64,000 nucleotides of DNA. Origin: Bacillota bacterium. GTDB taxonomy: Bacteria > Bacillota > Clostridia > Oscillospirales > Acutalibacteraceae. The position numbers and the translations under genes are program-made. The stretch spans positions 23,911-87,910 of the forward strand of contig JAEZFF010000014.1 in the NCBI GenBank assembly GCA_023417635.1, in the 5' to 3' direction. The notes beneath the pieces are model-generated. The model had not been told where the DNA came from. It was given only the letters and a program-made list of their open reading frames with translations, and did not search any database. This document shows positions 37,479 to 46,320 of this stretch, one piece after another (within the stretch, counting starts at the first letter, position 1; each line of letters starts with the position of its first letter).

Positions 37479-39461
37479 TCAGTTATTTTCCGGCTCTTCG
37501 GACTGCTCACCCTGATCTTCCAAAAGTGCACGTATGGAAAGGCTTACACGGTGGCGGTCAAAATCAATATCTGTGATCTTAACTTTAACAACGTCGCCAA
37601 TCTTCAGTACATCCTGTGGCTTCTCTATTCTGTGGTCTGCAATCTGTGAAATATGAATCAGACCATCGATGCCCGGAATAACCTGCGCAAATGCACCAAA
37701 AGCCGTCATGCCGACAATCTTAACTTCTACAACACTGCCAACCGGGTACTTGTCCTTAAGGATAACCCACGGATTGTCTTCTTGCTTTTTATAGCCAAGA
37801 GAAATTTTACCGTTTTCGCGGTCAAGCGCTTTAATGTAAACAGTGACGGTATCACCTACATTAACAACTTCCGACGGATGCTTAATGCGTGTCCAGGAAA
37901 GTTCGGAAATATGAATCATACCATCTATGCCGCCCAGGTCAACAAAGGCACCATAAGAAGTCAGGGACTTAACGACACCAGTATAAACCTTGTCGACTTC
38001 CGCAGTTTCCCAGAATTTTTCTTCCTGGGCTTTTCTTTCGTCACGCAATACGGAACGAATGGAGCCAACGGCACGCTTCCGGCCGCGGTTAACTTCAATA
38101 ATACGGAATTTAACCTGCTTTTTCAGCAAATCTTCCAATGAATCATTGCGGGAAGCAGTAGCCTGCGAAGCAGGAATAAATACGCGCGCACCCTCGGTAA
38201 CAGCTATTACGCCGCCCTTTACTACTTCAACAACCGTACCGTCAAGTACAGCCTGGCTTTCTTCAGCATCTACAATCTTTTCCCAGCCTTTTGCAGCATC
38301 CAGACGTTTCTTGGAAAGCATAATTGTGCCTTCCTGGTCATTTGTGCGCATGATCAGAAGATCCATTTCGTCGCCGACTTTAACAACATCCTCCGGTTTT
38401 ACACCCGGATCAGCAGAAAGTTCTGCGGCAGGAACGAAACCGGCCTGTTTTCTGCCGACATCCACAAGGACTTCGGTCGGAGTAACACCGACAACTACAC
38501 CGTGTACCTTCTCATCTGTATTTAAAGTCTTCAGGGACTCTTCGAGCATTTCTGCAAAAGATCCCTCGGCGGGGTTCTCCTTTTTATCCTGTTCGGTCTG
38601 AGCCGACCCCTCATTAAGTTCTGACATGGTATCAAGTACCTCCTTTATAATGCTTGCCGGTGTGGAAGCACCAGCAGTAATGCCAATACGCTCAGCTTTT
38701 TTCAAAGCCTTCATCGGAAGCTCGTCCGCAGTTTCCACAAGATATGTAACACAGTTTTTGCCGCAAACTTCAAAAAGTTTTGTGGTATTGGAACTCTGCC
38801 TGCCGCCGATTACAACCATTGCGTCACAGTTTTGTGACAATTCCAGTGCTTCCGACTGCCGCATTGCAGTTGCATTACATATTGTATCAAAAATAACATC
38901 ATTTGTATAGACTTTTCGCATGATTTCCAAACAATTTTCCCATTCTGCGACACTAAACGTCGTTTGTGATGCCACACAGACCGGTTTATTCCATAATGCC
39001 TTATTATTTTTCAATATTTTATTTAGTTCTTCATGATTTTGGAAAACAAAGCAAGGCCCACTGCAGTGACCAACGATTCCTCGTACTTCCGGATGAGAAG
39101 CATCCCCTGCAATTAGGACAATTTTTCCTTCCGCAGAGGCTTTTGCAACGATGGAATGAATCTTTGCTACGAATGGACAAGTAGCATCGCAAAATTCAAT
39201 ATGCCGCTTTGCTATTTCGTCATAGACCTGTTTTCCAACACCATGAGAACGAATTACAAGTGTAGCGTCCAGCGGAGCTTCCTCCACTTTATCTGCAATG
39301 GTTACCCCGCGCGATGCAAGCTCGGCCAAAGTCTGCGGGTTATGAATAATCGGACCAAGCGTACAGACCTTTTTCTCTTCCGCCAGAAGCCGATTTACTA
39401 TACTGATGGCGCGGTTAACACCAAAGCAGAAACCAGCCGAAGAAGCGACGGTTATTTTCAC
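37479..39461 (-). CDS. ispH: IspH-ribosomal protein S1 fusion (HMBPP reductase plus four S1 domains)
   Basis: A 660-residue fusion. Residues about 1-280 are IspH, the last enzyme of the MEP isoprenoid pathway, with Fe-S cysteines in AGFCFGVNRAI, DATCPFV and DTICNAT. After an acidic linker (about 285-315) come four S1 RNA-binding domains (about 325-660), with motifs such as GVVKSLTSYGAFVDLGGIDG. The fusion is known in Clostridia and probably serves as their S1-like protein. The start is a GTG at 39461, overlapping plsC by 4 nt. I see no stop or frameshift between the two parts. Confidence 0.96.
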   Translation of the reverse strand: MKITVASSAGFCFGVNRAISIVNRLLAEEKKVCTLGPIIHNPQTLAELASRGVTIADKVEEAPLDATLVIRSHGVGKQVYDEIAKRHIEFCDATCPFVAKIHSIVAKASAEGKIVLIAGDASHPEVRGIVGHCSGPCFVFQNHEELNKILKNNKALWNKPVCVASQTTFSVAEWENCLEIMRKVYTNDVIFDTICNATAMRQSEALELSQNCDAMVVIGGRQSSNTTKLFEVCGKNCVTYLVETADELPMKALKKAERIGITAGASTPASIIKEVLDTMSELNEGSAQTEQDKKENPAEGSFAEMLEESLKTLNTDEKVHGVVVGVTPTEVLVDVGRKQAGFVPAAELSADPGVKPEDVVKVGDEMDLLIMRTNDQEGTIMLSKKRLDAAKGWEKIVDAEESQAVLDGTVVEVVKGGVIAVTEGARVFIPASQATASRNDSLEDLLKKQVKFRIIEVNRGRKRAVGSIRSVLRDERKAQEEKFWETAEVDKVYTGVVKSLTSYGAFVDLGGIDGMIHISELSWTRIKHPSEVVNVGDTVTVYIKALDRENGKISLGYKKQEDNPWVILKDKYPVGSVVEVKIVGMTAFGAFAQVIPGIDGLIHISQIADHRIEKPQDVLKIGDVVKVKITDIDFDRHRVSLSIRALLEDQGEQSEEPENN

Positions 39462-40069
39462 GGTTTTCCCTCCAGCATCAAATTAATACGCTCTGCGAGT
39501 TCTTCAGCAGCTTGACGCATACCGGCTGCTGAGGTGCCATGCAGGGAAAGCTGCCTGCCCTGCACTGGTTTTCCAAAACGAATTGTTATACGCTTAAAGG
39601 GCCGCAGAAGCCCATTGCAGCAGATTGCAACAGGCAGCACGGAAGCCCCGCTCCGCTCTGCAAGAAGTGCAACACCAGGTTTGGGGTAAAACGGCGTATT
39701 GTCAAACACACATCCGCCCTGTGGGAAAATACCGACTACACCGCCATCTTTCAAAATTTGCTCTGCTGTACGTATCGATTTACGGTCTGCCATATTTCGA
39801 TGTACGGGGAAAGCACCCATCGTTTGCAAAAAAGCTCTTGCTGCAGGTCCATGGTCTGTAAATAGCTCCATTTTTGCCATATAGCGTATTTGGTGATGAA
39901 ACGGCAGTGCAAGCAAAAAAGGGTCAAATACCGATTTATGGTTACTGCAGACAATGTAGCCCCCGTGGGAAGGAATATTCTCTTTGCCTAAATAATGTAC
40001 CCAAAAAAACAGCCGGCCAATCGGTGTAAACAACCGAATTAAAAAAAAATAGATACGGCTGTGATTCAT
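39458..40069 (-). CDS. PlsC-like lysophospholipid acyltransferase with divergent block III
   Basis: A 203-residue LPLAT-fold protein. Block I is intact as NHKSVFD, the catalytic His-x4-Asp. Block III, normally FPEGTRS, reads FPQGGCVFD, so the Glu and the Arg that bind acceptor phosphate are changed. It may therefore use another acceptor or be less active. There is no signal peptide; an amphipathic N-terminal segment may lie on the inner membrane face. It lies 9 nt after a second plsC-like gene with normal motifs. Confidence 0.85.
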   Translation of the reverse strand: MNHSRIYFFLIRLFTPIGRLFFWVHYLGKENIPSHGGYIVCSNHKSVFDPFLLALPFHHQIRYMAKMELFTDHGPAARAFLQTMGAFPVHRNMADRKSIRTAEQILKDGGVVGIFPQGGCVFDNTPFYPKPGVALLAERSGASVLPVAICCNGLLRPFKRITIRFGKPVQGRQLSLHGTSAAGMRQAAEELAERINLMLEGKP

Positions 40070-40078
40070 AAATGCCTT

Positions 40079-40699
40079 CTAAAAGTCTTTCAGACTTTCT
40101 TCCCTCAGTTCCGCAATCCGATCCATAACGAATTGGCTGGCGGCACGGAGTTCATGAGGAGTACCATGCTGAATATTAAGTTCTTCTGGCTGAATCAACT
40201 TACCATAAGCAATAATGCAACGGTGGAAAAGCTTTGGCACACCGCCTCCTTTGGCCGTAATACAGCAAGGCAGAATAGGTGCGTTACATTTATTTGCAAG
40301 CATGACAGCACCAGGCTTCGGCCTGAGGAGATTGCCATCTTTTGAACGGGTTCCCTCTATAAAGAGCCCCAGAACATCTCCATCCTGTAAATGCTTCTGT
40401 GCAAGATTGATAGCGCCAAGATCGCTCCGGCCGCGGGTAATCGGAAAAGCACCAAGAGCACGTAATATATGACCAACAAACTTGTTTTTGAAAAGTTCAA
40501 TTTTGGCCATATAAAAAATCTGCCGTCGCTGTGTAAAGGCAAGACGCACGGGGTCCGTGTTGCTGGCGTGGTTACAGCAAAGAATGATCCCGCCTTCTTT
40601 TGGCATATATTCACTGTGTTCTTTGTGGATTGGCATAACAGTGCTAAAAAGCCAAAACAGAAAATACTGTGCAAAAAAATAAAGAGGAGTCTTTTTCAT
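40079..40699 (-). CDS. plsC: 1-acyl-sn-glycerol-3-phosphate acyltransferase (PlsC)
   Basis: A 206-residue acyltransferase that makes phosphatidic acid from lysophosphatidic acid on the inner membrane face. It carries NHASNTD (block I), GAFPITRGRSD (block II), FIEGTRSKDG (block III) and PCCITAKGGG (block IV). An N-terminal hydrophobic stretch (FFAQYFLFWLFSTVMPI) anchors it. The cmk-plsC-ispH/rpsA order is typical of Clostridia. Confidence 0.93.
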   Translation of the reverse strand: MKKTPLYFFAQYFLFWLFSTVMPIHKEHSEYMPKEGGIILCCNHASNTDPVRLAFTQRRQIFYMAKIELFKNKFVGHILRALGAFPITRGRSDLGAINLAQKHLQDGDVLGLFIEGTRSKDGNLLRPKPGAVMLANKCNAPILPCCITAKGGGVPKLFHRCIIAYGKLIQPEELNIQHGTPHELRAASQFVMDRIAELREESLKDF

Positions 40700-40721
40700 A
40701 GTGTCACCGTTTTTCGAAACA

Positions 40722-41393
40722 TTATTTTTGCTGAAGTCCAGTTTTAATAATTTTAGTCAGCCGTGCGACAGACTGTTCCAGCGTTTCTCCAGTGGTATCC
40801 ACGGAAACTGCGCCTTCCGCTTTTTTCAGTGGCGAAACTTTGCGGTGAACATCGTTGTAGTCACGCTGCTGCAGGTCTTTCAAAACTTCGCCGTACTCCG
40901 CTTTCATGCCTTTCTGAATCATCTCGTTATACCGGCGGCGGGCACGGACTTCAGCGGAAGCCGTCAAGAAAATCTTTACCTGTGCATTTGGAAGAACGAC
41001 TGTGCCAATATCGCGGCCATCCATAATAACATTGTGGGTGCGCGCAATATCGCGCTGTACTGAAAAAAGGAAGCTGCGAACTTCCGGGATTGCAGAAACT
41101 TTTGATGATGCCATGGAAACCTCCGCAGAGCGTATCAGCCCGGAAACATCTTTTCCGCAGAGCATGACTTTTTGCTCTCCATCTTCATATTCCAGAGAAA
41201 CCGAGATCTCTTTCAGCAACGCACAAACTTTAACCGTATCTGTCGGACTGACATCCTTTTGAAGTACATAAAGCGCCACTGCTCTGTACAAAGCACCGGT
41301 ATCTACGTATATATAGCCTAATTCCTTTGCCGCAGCCCGCGCGATTGTGCTTTTCCCTGCACCTGCCGGGCCATCAATTGCAACAGCTGTCAT
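40722..41393 (-). CDS. cmk: Cytidylate kinase
   Basis: A 223-residue kinase phosphorylating CMP and dCMP. P-loop GPAGAGKSTIA near the start, YVDTGALYRAVAL for substrate binding, DGRDIGTVVLP, and the lid-region arginines RARRRYNEM. It overlaps the HI0933-type flavoprotein gene by 4 nt. Confidence 0.97.
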   Translation of the reverse strand: MTAVAIDGPAGAGKSTIARAAAKELGYIYVDTGALYRAVALYVLQKDVSPTDTVKVCALLKEISVSLEYEDGEQKVMLCGKDVSGLIRSAEVSMASSKVSAIPEVRSFLFSVQRDIARTHNVIMDGRDIGTVVLPNAQVKIFLTASAEVRARRRYNEMIQKGMKAEYGEVLKDLQQRDYNDVHRKVSPLKKAEGAVSVDTTGETLEQSVARLTKIIKTGLQQK

Positions 41394-42670
41394 ACGACGC
41401 CGCCCCTTTCTTGTTCCTGTGATTTCGCCTTTTGCATCGATTCGCCTGCCATGCGGCCCGTTGAAAAGGCTATCTGAAGATTAAACCCGCCCGTATAAGC
41501 ATCCACATCAAGGACTTCACCTGCAAAGTATAACCCCTTCACCAGTTTTGACTCCATCGTCTTCGGGTTTACCTCATTCACCGCCACACCGCCGGAAGTG
41601 ACAATTGCTTCTTCAACGGGTCGAAAAGAAGATACTGCGATTTCAAAATTTTTCAGCAGGCTGCCAAAAGAGTGCCGCATTTCCCGGGTTATGGCATTGC
41701 ACTTCATTTCAGGCGGTATATCAGAGCGACGCACCGCAACCGTTATCATTTTATGTGGAAGCAGCGCCGAGAGGGAATTCGCAAAATCACGGTTATGGTT
41801 TTCACCAAAATCTCGCAGAAGGCGTGCATCCAGCTTTTCCGGGGATAATGCAGGTTTCAGGTCAATCACAACGTGATAACGGTTTGGCACCATGTCTGGC
41901 ATATGAGAGCTGGCGCTTAAAATGACAGGGCCTGAAAGGCCAAAATGCGTAAACAGCATCTCACCAAAATCATTGTGAACAATCTTTCCTGTTTTTGCAT
42001 CCAACACTCGGATTGAAATGTTTTTCAGTGAAAGTCCCATCATGTCGCGACAATCTTTTGCATCCGCTTCGGATGCCACAAGCGGCACAAGTGACGGGCG
42101 AAGTTTTTGGATGGTATGGCCCGCCTGCTTTGCAAAACGATAACCGTCGCCTGTGGAACCGGTCAGCGGGTAAGAAGCACCGCCGCAGCAGATGGCAACA
42201 TTTTCTGCCGTAATAGTGGAACCGTCCTTCAGGACCGCGCCACGCACACATTTGTTTTCCAAAATAAGCTGTTGGACTTCCCCGTGCAAAATATGCACAC
42301 CGGAATTGTGGTCAAACTCCGCAAGCTTTTCCGCAACATCCGCCGCATGGTCAGAAACCGGAAAGACCCGATTACCGCGTTCCGTTTTGAGCGGCAAACC
42401 AAGGCCCTCAAAGAAGCGCATCGTATCGGCAGGTGCAAAATTCGAAACGGCGCTGTAAAGGAACCTGCCATTTGTCGGTGTTGAATCAATCAGGACACGC
42501 CCGCTGCAGTTATTTGTTACATTGCAGCGGCCTTTTCCTGTAATTCGAATTTTTTTACCAAGAATATGATTTTTTTCCAGAAGGCATACGGAAAGGCCCC
42601 TCCTGGCAGCTGTACCAGCTGCCATCATACCGGCTGCACCGCCGCCAATCACTAAAGCGTCAAACTTCAC
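41390..42670 (-). CDS. HI0933-family FAD-dependent oxidoreductase (YhiN-like)
   Basis: A 426-residue flavoprotein of the HI0933/BaiN family. An N-terminal Rossmann motif GGGAAGMMAAGTAAR, then KKIRITGKGRCNVTNN, and a C-terminal LYFAGEVLDVDAYTGGFNLQ. Some members act on bile acid intermediates or as RNA-modifying-like oxidoreductases, but the substrate here cannot be told. It sits between an RpiR-type regulator and cmk, with 4-nt overlaps on both sides, so the three are translationally linked. Confidence 0.93.
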   Translation of the reverse strand: MKFDALVIGGGAAGMMAAGTAARRGLSVCLLEKNHILGKKIRITGKGRCNVTNNCSGRVLIDSTPTNGRFLYSAVSNFAPADTMRFFEGLGLPLKTERGNRVFPVSDHAADVAEKLAEFDHNSGVHILHGEVQQLILENKCVRGAVLKDGSTITAENVAICCGGASYPLTGSTGDGYRFAKQAGHTIQKLRPSLVPLVASEADAKDCRDMMGLSLKNISIRVLDAKTGKIVHNDFGEMLFTHFGLSGPVILSASSHMPDMVPNRYHVVIDLKPALSPEKLDARLLRDFGENHNRDFANSLSALLPHKMITVAVRRSDIPPEMKCNAITREMRHSFGSLLKNFEIAVSSFRPVEEAIVTSGGVAVNEVNPKTMESKLVKGLYFAGEVLDVDAYTGGFNLQIAFSTGRMAGESMQKAKSQEQERGGVV

Positions 42671-43539
42671 TTGGAAGAGTCATCTACCTTTTCATAAACA
42701 CCATATTCATCCCATATTTCTTCCAGGCCCTGAAAAGTCTTTTTGACCTCTTTGGATTTTTTAATGGTAATCATTACAATCAGCGCATTAATCAAGCTCA
42801 GCGGCGCACAGAGTGAATCTACAATGGAAGCAATATCGCTGCGGGCTAACAGCAAACAATCAGCCTTCTCCGCAATCGGCGACATGGAAGTATCGGTAAT
42901 TGCAATAACCTTTGCCCCACGGTTATGGGCAAAATCCATGGCATGAGCAATTTTTCTGGAGTAACGCGGAAAGCTGATGCCAATAACGGTGTCTTGTTCG
43001 TTAATATGGATCATTTGCTCAAAAATTTCGCCTTCACTGGTAGACTGAACCAGAAGGACATTTTCAAACAGCATATTAAAGTAGTTTGAAAGGAATGTCC
43101 CAAGAGCAAGCGCACTTCTAGCCGCCAGAATATAAATCTTACGCGATGCAATAATGGCATCTACAGCGCGGTAAAAGTCTTCATGGGAAGTCTCTTCCAT
43201 TGTGCGGCGAATAACGTCTATGTCCTGGTTAAACACAAAGTCCAGCACATCAGAATCCCCGATTCTGCCGGAAGTAACATCCATGCGCTGAACGGTTGTA
43301 AGTTTGTTGCGAATCATCTCCTGCATAGCCTGCTGCAACTGCGGGTAACCTTCGTAGCCAATTTCTGTAGCAAACCGTACAACAGTTGATTCGCTGACTC
43401 CAACTGTAGCTCCTAATTTAGAAGCCGTCATAAAGGCAACTTTATCATAATTTTCTTCAATGTACTTTGCGATGCGCTTCTGGCCTTTGGAAAACTCATC
43501 CATTTTATTTTGGATGCGTGCTTCCAGTAAATTATCCAT
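42667..43539 (-). CDS. MurR/RpiR-family transcriptional regulator
   Basis: A 290-residue regulator with an N-terminal helix-turn-helix (VGVSESTVVRFATEIGYEGYPQ around 47-68) and a C-terminal SIS sugar-phosphate domain (ILAARSALALGTFLSNYF, then VIGISFPRYSRKIAHAMDFA). The family responds to sugar phosphates or amino sugars. First gene of the cmk/plsC/ispH operon; no sugar gene lies nearby, so the ligand is unknown. A strong hairpin lies just before the start codon. Confidence 0.92.
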   Translation of the reverse strand: MDNLLEARIQNKMDEFSKGQKRIAKYIEENYDKVAFMTASKLGATVGVSESTVVRFATEIGYEGYPQLQQAMQEMIRNKLTTVQRMDVTSGRIGDSDVLDFVFNQDIDVIRRTMEETSHEDFYRAVDAIIASRKIYILAARSALALGTFLSNYFNMLFENVLLVQSTSEGEIFEQMIHINEQDTVIGISFPRYSRKIAHAMDFAHNRGAKVIAITDTSMSPIAEKADCLLLARSDIASIVDSLCAPLSLINALIVMITIKKSKEVKKTFQGLEEIWDEYGVYEKVDDSSK

Positions 43540-43556
43540 TCAAAACGACCGTTTCT

Positions 43557-43592
43557 CCGCGCGGAACTGATGGGCTGCACAGTCCCGCGCGG
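43557..43592 (-). promoter_or_regulatory. GC-rich hairpin in the leader of the RpiR-family gene
   Basis: Arms CCGCGCGG-A-ACTG (43557-43569) and CAGT-C-CCGCGCGG (43580-43592) form a 13-bp stem with one mismatch and a 10-nt loop. No T-run follows, so it is not a normal terminator. It ends about 18 nt before the start codon and overlaps the only weak ribosome-binding site (GGAG), so it could limit translation. That role is inference. Confidence 0.6.
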
Positions 43593-43671
43593 CAGGCCAT
43601 GCATTAAAATACGCTTCTTCCCACAAAAAGGCGTGGCCGAAACAGCATTCCGACCATACCAACACAGTTTT

Positions 43672-43700
43672 ATTTTAATGTGTATGCCATAAAAAAGCAA
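43672..43700 (-). promoter_or_regulatory. SigA-type promoter of the rpiR-cmk-ispH/rpsA operon
   Basis: On the minus strand TTGCTT (43695-43700), a 17-nt spacer and TAAAAT (43672-43677) leave a leader of about 125 nt that contains the hairpin at 43557-43592. Confidence 0.7.
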
Positions 43701-43736
43701 GTGTTTTTCCTTAAGTGTGTTTTCAAGTTCAGCTGT

Positions 43737-44276
43737 TTAATGGATATGAAGCCATCGGCTGACTGACGAATGAAATTTGCGAAAATATGCTGTTACCAAT
43801 AAAGAAAGTGTATAGTCATAAATAATAAATATGGCATTTCCAAGCAAAAGAAGAAGCCATGGCATATTTACACCGAAAATGACGAAACTTTCCTGCGGAA
43901 CATGCAAAAGGTAAACGGCAAGATAAAATTCCAAGATGGCAGCCGCATTAAAAAAAACGAATTTCAGTAGGAGCTGAACCGGCTTTTTGGTTTTATGCTC
44001 TATTGCAGCTTTTACGATTGGGTAACATCCAAAAAGCAGGATGTAGCACAGCACAGCTTCCTTATCACCCGCAAGCAGCACTGCCAGCAACGACACAGCA
44101 GCATATACAGCCCATGCCCACCCAGAGCCAAGCTCAATCACAGCGCCGATAAGAAAAGCTCCGGCAAGCCCAGGTATCGCATAGGTTCCAATCGGTATAA
44201 TACCGCTCAGCACCATAATGACGGTAGAAATAGCAGTAATCATGGCACCGAAAGCAAGCCGCAGACTATGGCTCAT
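43737..44276 (-). CDS. Polytopic membrane protein, possibly an ECF-type S component
   Basis: From the ATG at 44276 this is a 179-residue, very hydrophobic protein with five to six predicted transmembrane helices. It starts MSHSLRLAFGAMITAISTVI and ends in a short basic and His-containing tail. The opening helix pattern resembles small ECF transporter S components, but no substrate motif or energising module is near. It follows a DnaJ-domain gene by 28 nt and is probably co-transcribed with it. Longer starts would overlap that gene. Family assignment is weak. Confidence 0.6.
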   Translation of the reverse strand: MSHSLRLAFGAMITAISTVIMVLSGIIPIGTYAIPGLAGAFLIGAVIELGSGWAWAVYAAVSLLAVLLAGDKEAVLCYILLFGCYPIVKAAIEHKTKKPVQLLLKFVFFNAAAILEFYLAVYLLHVPQESFVIFGVNMPWLLLLLGNAIFIIYDYTLSLLVTAYFRKFHSSVSRWLHIH

Positions 44277-44304
44277 TTTTCCGCAGACCTTCTTCCAATA
44301 TGAT

Positions 44305-44928
44305 TCAGCAGCAGCCTCCATAGCCGCCGCCAAAGCAGTCACAGCAAGCATCCGCAATGCACAGCGAAGTACAGAGGTCACACCCGGTGCAGCCACCTGC
44401 CTGCGGCACATTTGGATTATAACCGCCGTACATACCGCTGCGTTGGCTTGAAATCTGGTTTAACGCAGCCTGATATTCGGCATTGCCAGGGTCCATCTGG
44501 GTAGCCCGTACAAAATCCGCATAAGCTTCATCAAGCCACCCCCGCTTGTACAAAATGGTTCCTTTCAGAAAATACCATTCTCCGCTGCGGCGCTCCGGTG
44601 GAACACCGTCAAGAATCTGTTCTGCATCGGCTATGCGCCCGGCAACAATCATGCTGCGTACATCCATATACTCATTGCTGCCTCCATAACCACCGGCAGT
44701 ACCAGCAGAAGATGAATAGGAACCTGCTCGGCCACCGTGCCTGCGTTCATTCATAACCTGGTCGTAGGCTTCGTTAATTTCTTTCATCTTTTCGCTTGCG
44801 AGGTCTGCAAGCGGGCTGTTGGCATAATTATCGGGATGATATTTCTTTGCAAGATTTCGGTACGCAGTTTTTACTTCTTCATCCGACGCAGTCGGAGAAA
44901 CGCCAAGAATATTGTATGGGTCAGACAT
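44305..44928 (-). CDS. J-domain protein with a cysteine-rich C-terminus
   Basis: A 207-residue protein: an N-terminal J domain ([23 protein letters not shown] motif in KKYHPDN), a Gly/Ser-rich linker (about 67-90), a TPR-like helical region (about 95-170) and an end with nine cysteines in the last 30 residues ([11 protein letters not shown], then CCDC and a final GGCC). It lacks the DnaJ zinc-finger and substrate-binding domains, so it is a specialised co-chaperone of DnaK. AAGGAG precedes the ATG, which overlaps the DUF5685 gene by 8 nt. Confidence 0.88.
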   Translation of the reverse strand: MSDPYNILGVSPTASDEEVKTAYRNLAKKYHPDNYANSPLADLASEKMKEINEAYDQVMNERRHGGRAGSYSSSAGTAGGYGGSNEYMDVRSMIVAGRIADAEQILDGVPPERRSGEWYFLKGTILYKRGWLDEAYADFVRATQMDPGNAEYQAALNQISSQRSGMYGGYNPNVPQAGGCTGCDLCTSLCIADACCDCFGGGYGGCC

Positions 44929-45802
44929 CGCCGTTCTCCTTCGCAAACAGTCGTTCCTTCTGCATATGGGGCAGTCCAAGAAAAACAATGTTGTGTATAA
45001 TAGGCCCCAATTGGCCACATTCTAAGAGATTTGCCGCAGCACCTAATTTTGCAAGTGTTCCATTCAGTACTTCATTGGCATAACTGCGAACTTCAGCAAA
45101 ATTCTGCTCGGTGCTCTCTCCGCTTAAATGAAAACGTTTGACAAACGGATTAAAAGTTTTTCGGGATACATCCTTTGCAAGGTCGTCAGCAGCATCAATC
45201 AAATAAGTCCAGCGGCCCAGGTAATAACCAAGTTCATGAAGCACGCGTTTCTCGGCACCGGAAAAATTCCGCTCAAAAATTTGTGCAAGCATATTCGCGG
45301 TAGGTTCCGCACAAGCGTCAAGCTCGCTGCTTTGGGCAGTCTCCAAGCGGTTCTGCTCCGCAATGGCAAAAGAAACAGTCTGCTCTAAGTCAGGAAATTT
45401 TTTAGCAGCACTTCGGTTCCGGAAATAAAAGCTCGGAAAAATCATCCAATAGGGAACGCTTCGAAAAAAGCCAGAATCTGCAATGTTATCTCTTAGCTTA
45501 AAGTATGCCAGAATGACCGTTAAGGCGGAAGCGGAAGCCAGTGCCTCATTGTCTTCCGGGCAGAAGACGCATTTTTTCAGCGGATTGACCACACATCGCC
45601 CTTTCCGAAACTTGAGCTCATTCTCATTGGTAACTGCCAATAGCAGAATAGCATAAAACGTGCAGTCATAATTCAGCACCAGGCGGGCAGCCGGGCCAAA
45701 ATCTTTTCCAAGTCTACGGCAAAGCGTACAGTAAATACCACTGTATTCTTCATATTCCCGAACAAGCAAATCTGGTTTTTGCGGCCTGATGTAGCCAAAC
45801 AA
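44921..45802 (-). CDS. DUF5685 family protein
   Basis: A 293-residue protein that matches the DUF5685 pattern: [12 protein letters not shown] at the start, [13 protein letters not shown] with paired cysteines (about 25-35), VCNPLKKC-like cysteines near 95, and [15 protein letters not shown] later. The start is most likely TTG 45802, with GAGG at 9 nt, giving the family-typical beginning; an ATG at 45811 abuts that site. Cysteine pairs suggest metal binding. The genomic link with a J-domain gene is common in Clostridia, but the function is unknown. Confidence 0.85.
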   Translation of the reverse strand: MFGYIRPQKPDLLVREYEEYSGIYCTLCRRLGKDFGPAARLVLNYDCTFYAILLLAVTNENELKFRKGRCVVNPLKKCVFCPEDNEALASASALTVILAYFKLRDNIADSGFFRSVPYWMIFPSFYFRNRSAAKKFPDLEQTVSFAIAEQNRLETAQSSELDACAEPTANMLAQIFERNFSGAEKRVLHELGYYLGRWTYLIDAADDLAKDVSRKTFNPFVKRFHLSGESTEQNFAEVRSYANEVLNGTLAKLGAAANLLECGQLGPIIHNIVFLGLPHMQKERLFAKENGDV

Positions 45803-45845
45803 ATGAATCATCCTCAAAATACTAAGAATTGATGGAAACACATCT

Positions 45846-45874
45846 ATTGTACTATACCCGATTCTTCGATTGAA
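45846..45874 (-). promoter_or_regulatory. Candidate promoter of the DUF5685-DnaJ operon
   Basis: On the minus strand TTCAAT (45869-45874), a 17-nt spacer and TACAAT (45846-45851) lie 44 nt before the TTG start. Confidence 0.55.
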
Positions 45875-45944
45875 TTAACAATCTATGAATTTTTCACATG
45901 AAAAGGAACAAGTCATTCGATAATTGCCAAAACAGCCAAAAGGG

Positions 45945-45973
45945 CTTGTGCATCACTAATTATTATGATATAA
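45945..45973 (+). promoter_or_regulatory. Strong extended -10 promoter of the 78-residue gene
   Basis: TTGTGC (45945-45950), a 17-nt spacer and a perfect TATAAT (45968-45973) preceded by TGA as an extended -10. It lies 35 nt before the ATG. Confidence 0.8.
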
Positions 45974-46008
45974 TTTGCACATATATTTCTATTGTAAGGA
46001 GAGATTTT

Positions 46009-46245
46009 ATGAAACTTTTTGACATTGATGTACAAAAGCTGATCAATTTACTTGACAAAGCAAAGGGAAATGTTTACCTGGTTACAGACGACGGCAATAA
46101 ACTAAACTTGAAAAGCAAACTATGCCAGATGTATGGCATAAGGGTTCTTTTGGAAAAAGCAAAGGACGCAAAAATTTCTGCAGAACTCAACGTAGAAAAC
46201 CCGGAAGACGAGCTGATGTTTATTAACTACATGATGAGAAAATAA
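46009..46245 (+). CDS. Conserved-looking small protein of unknown function
   Basis: A 78-residue acidic/basic mixed protein that starts MKLFDIDVQKLINLLDKAKG and continues NVYLVTDDGNKLNLKSKL. It has no signal peptide, membrane helix or cysteine cluster. It looks like a small folded alpha/beta protein, and short proteins of this type in Clostridia are sometimes mis-labelled as poly(A) polymerase. AAGGAGAG precedes the ATG, and it has a strong promoter and a good terminator of its own. I cannot assign a function. Confidence 0.8.
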   Translation: MKLFDIDVQKLINLLDKAKGNVYLVTDDGNKLNLKSKLCQMYGIRVLLEKAKDAKISAELNVENPEDELMFINYMMRK

Positions 46246-46268
46246 CCGTTTCCGTACTTTTGGAATGA

Positions 46269-46317
46269 AGTTGGGGAGCGCCGGCTACTAAGCTGGTGCT
46301 CCCCAACTTTCTATTTG
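46269..46317 (+). terminator. Terminator of the 78-residue gene
   Basis: GTTGGGGAGC and GCTCCCCAAC form a perfect 10-bp outer stem around a smaller inner hairpin. TTTCTATTTGATTTT follows on the plus strand. It also separates the gene from the convergent mreB. Confidence 0.85.
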
Positions 46318-46320
46318 ATT

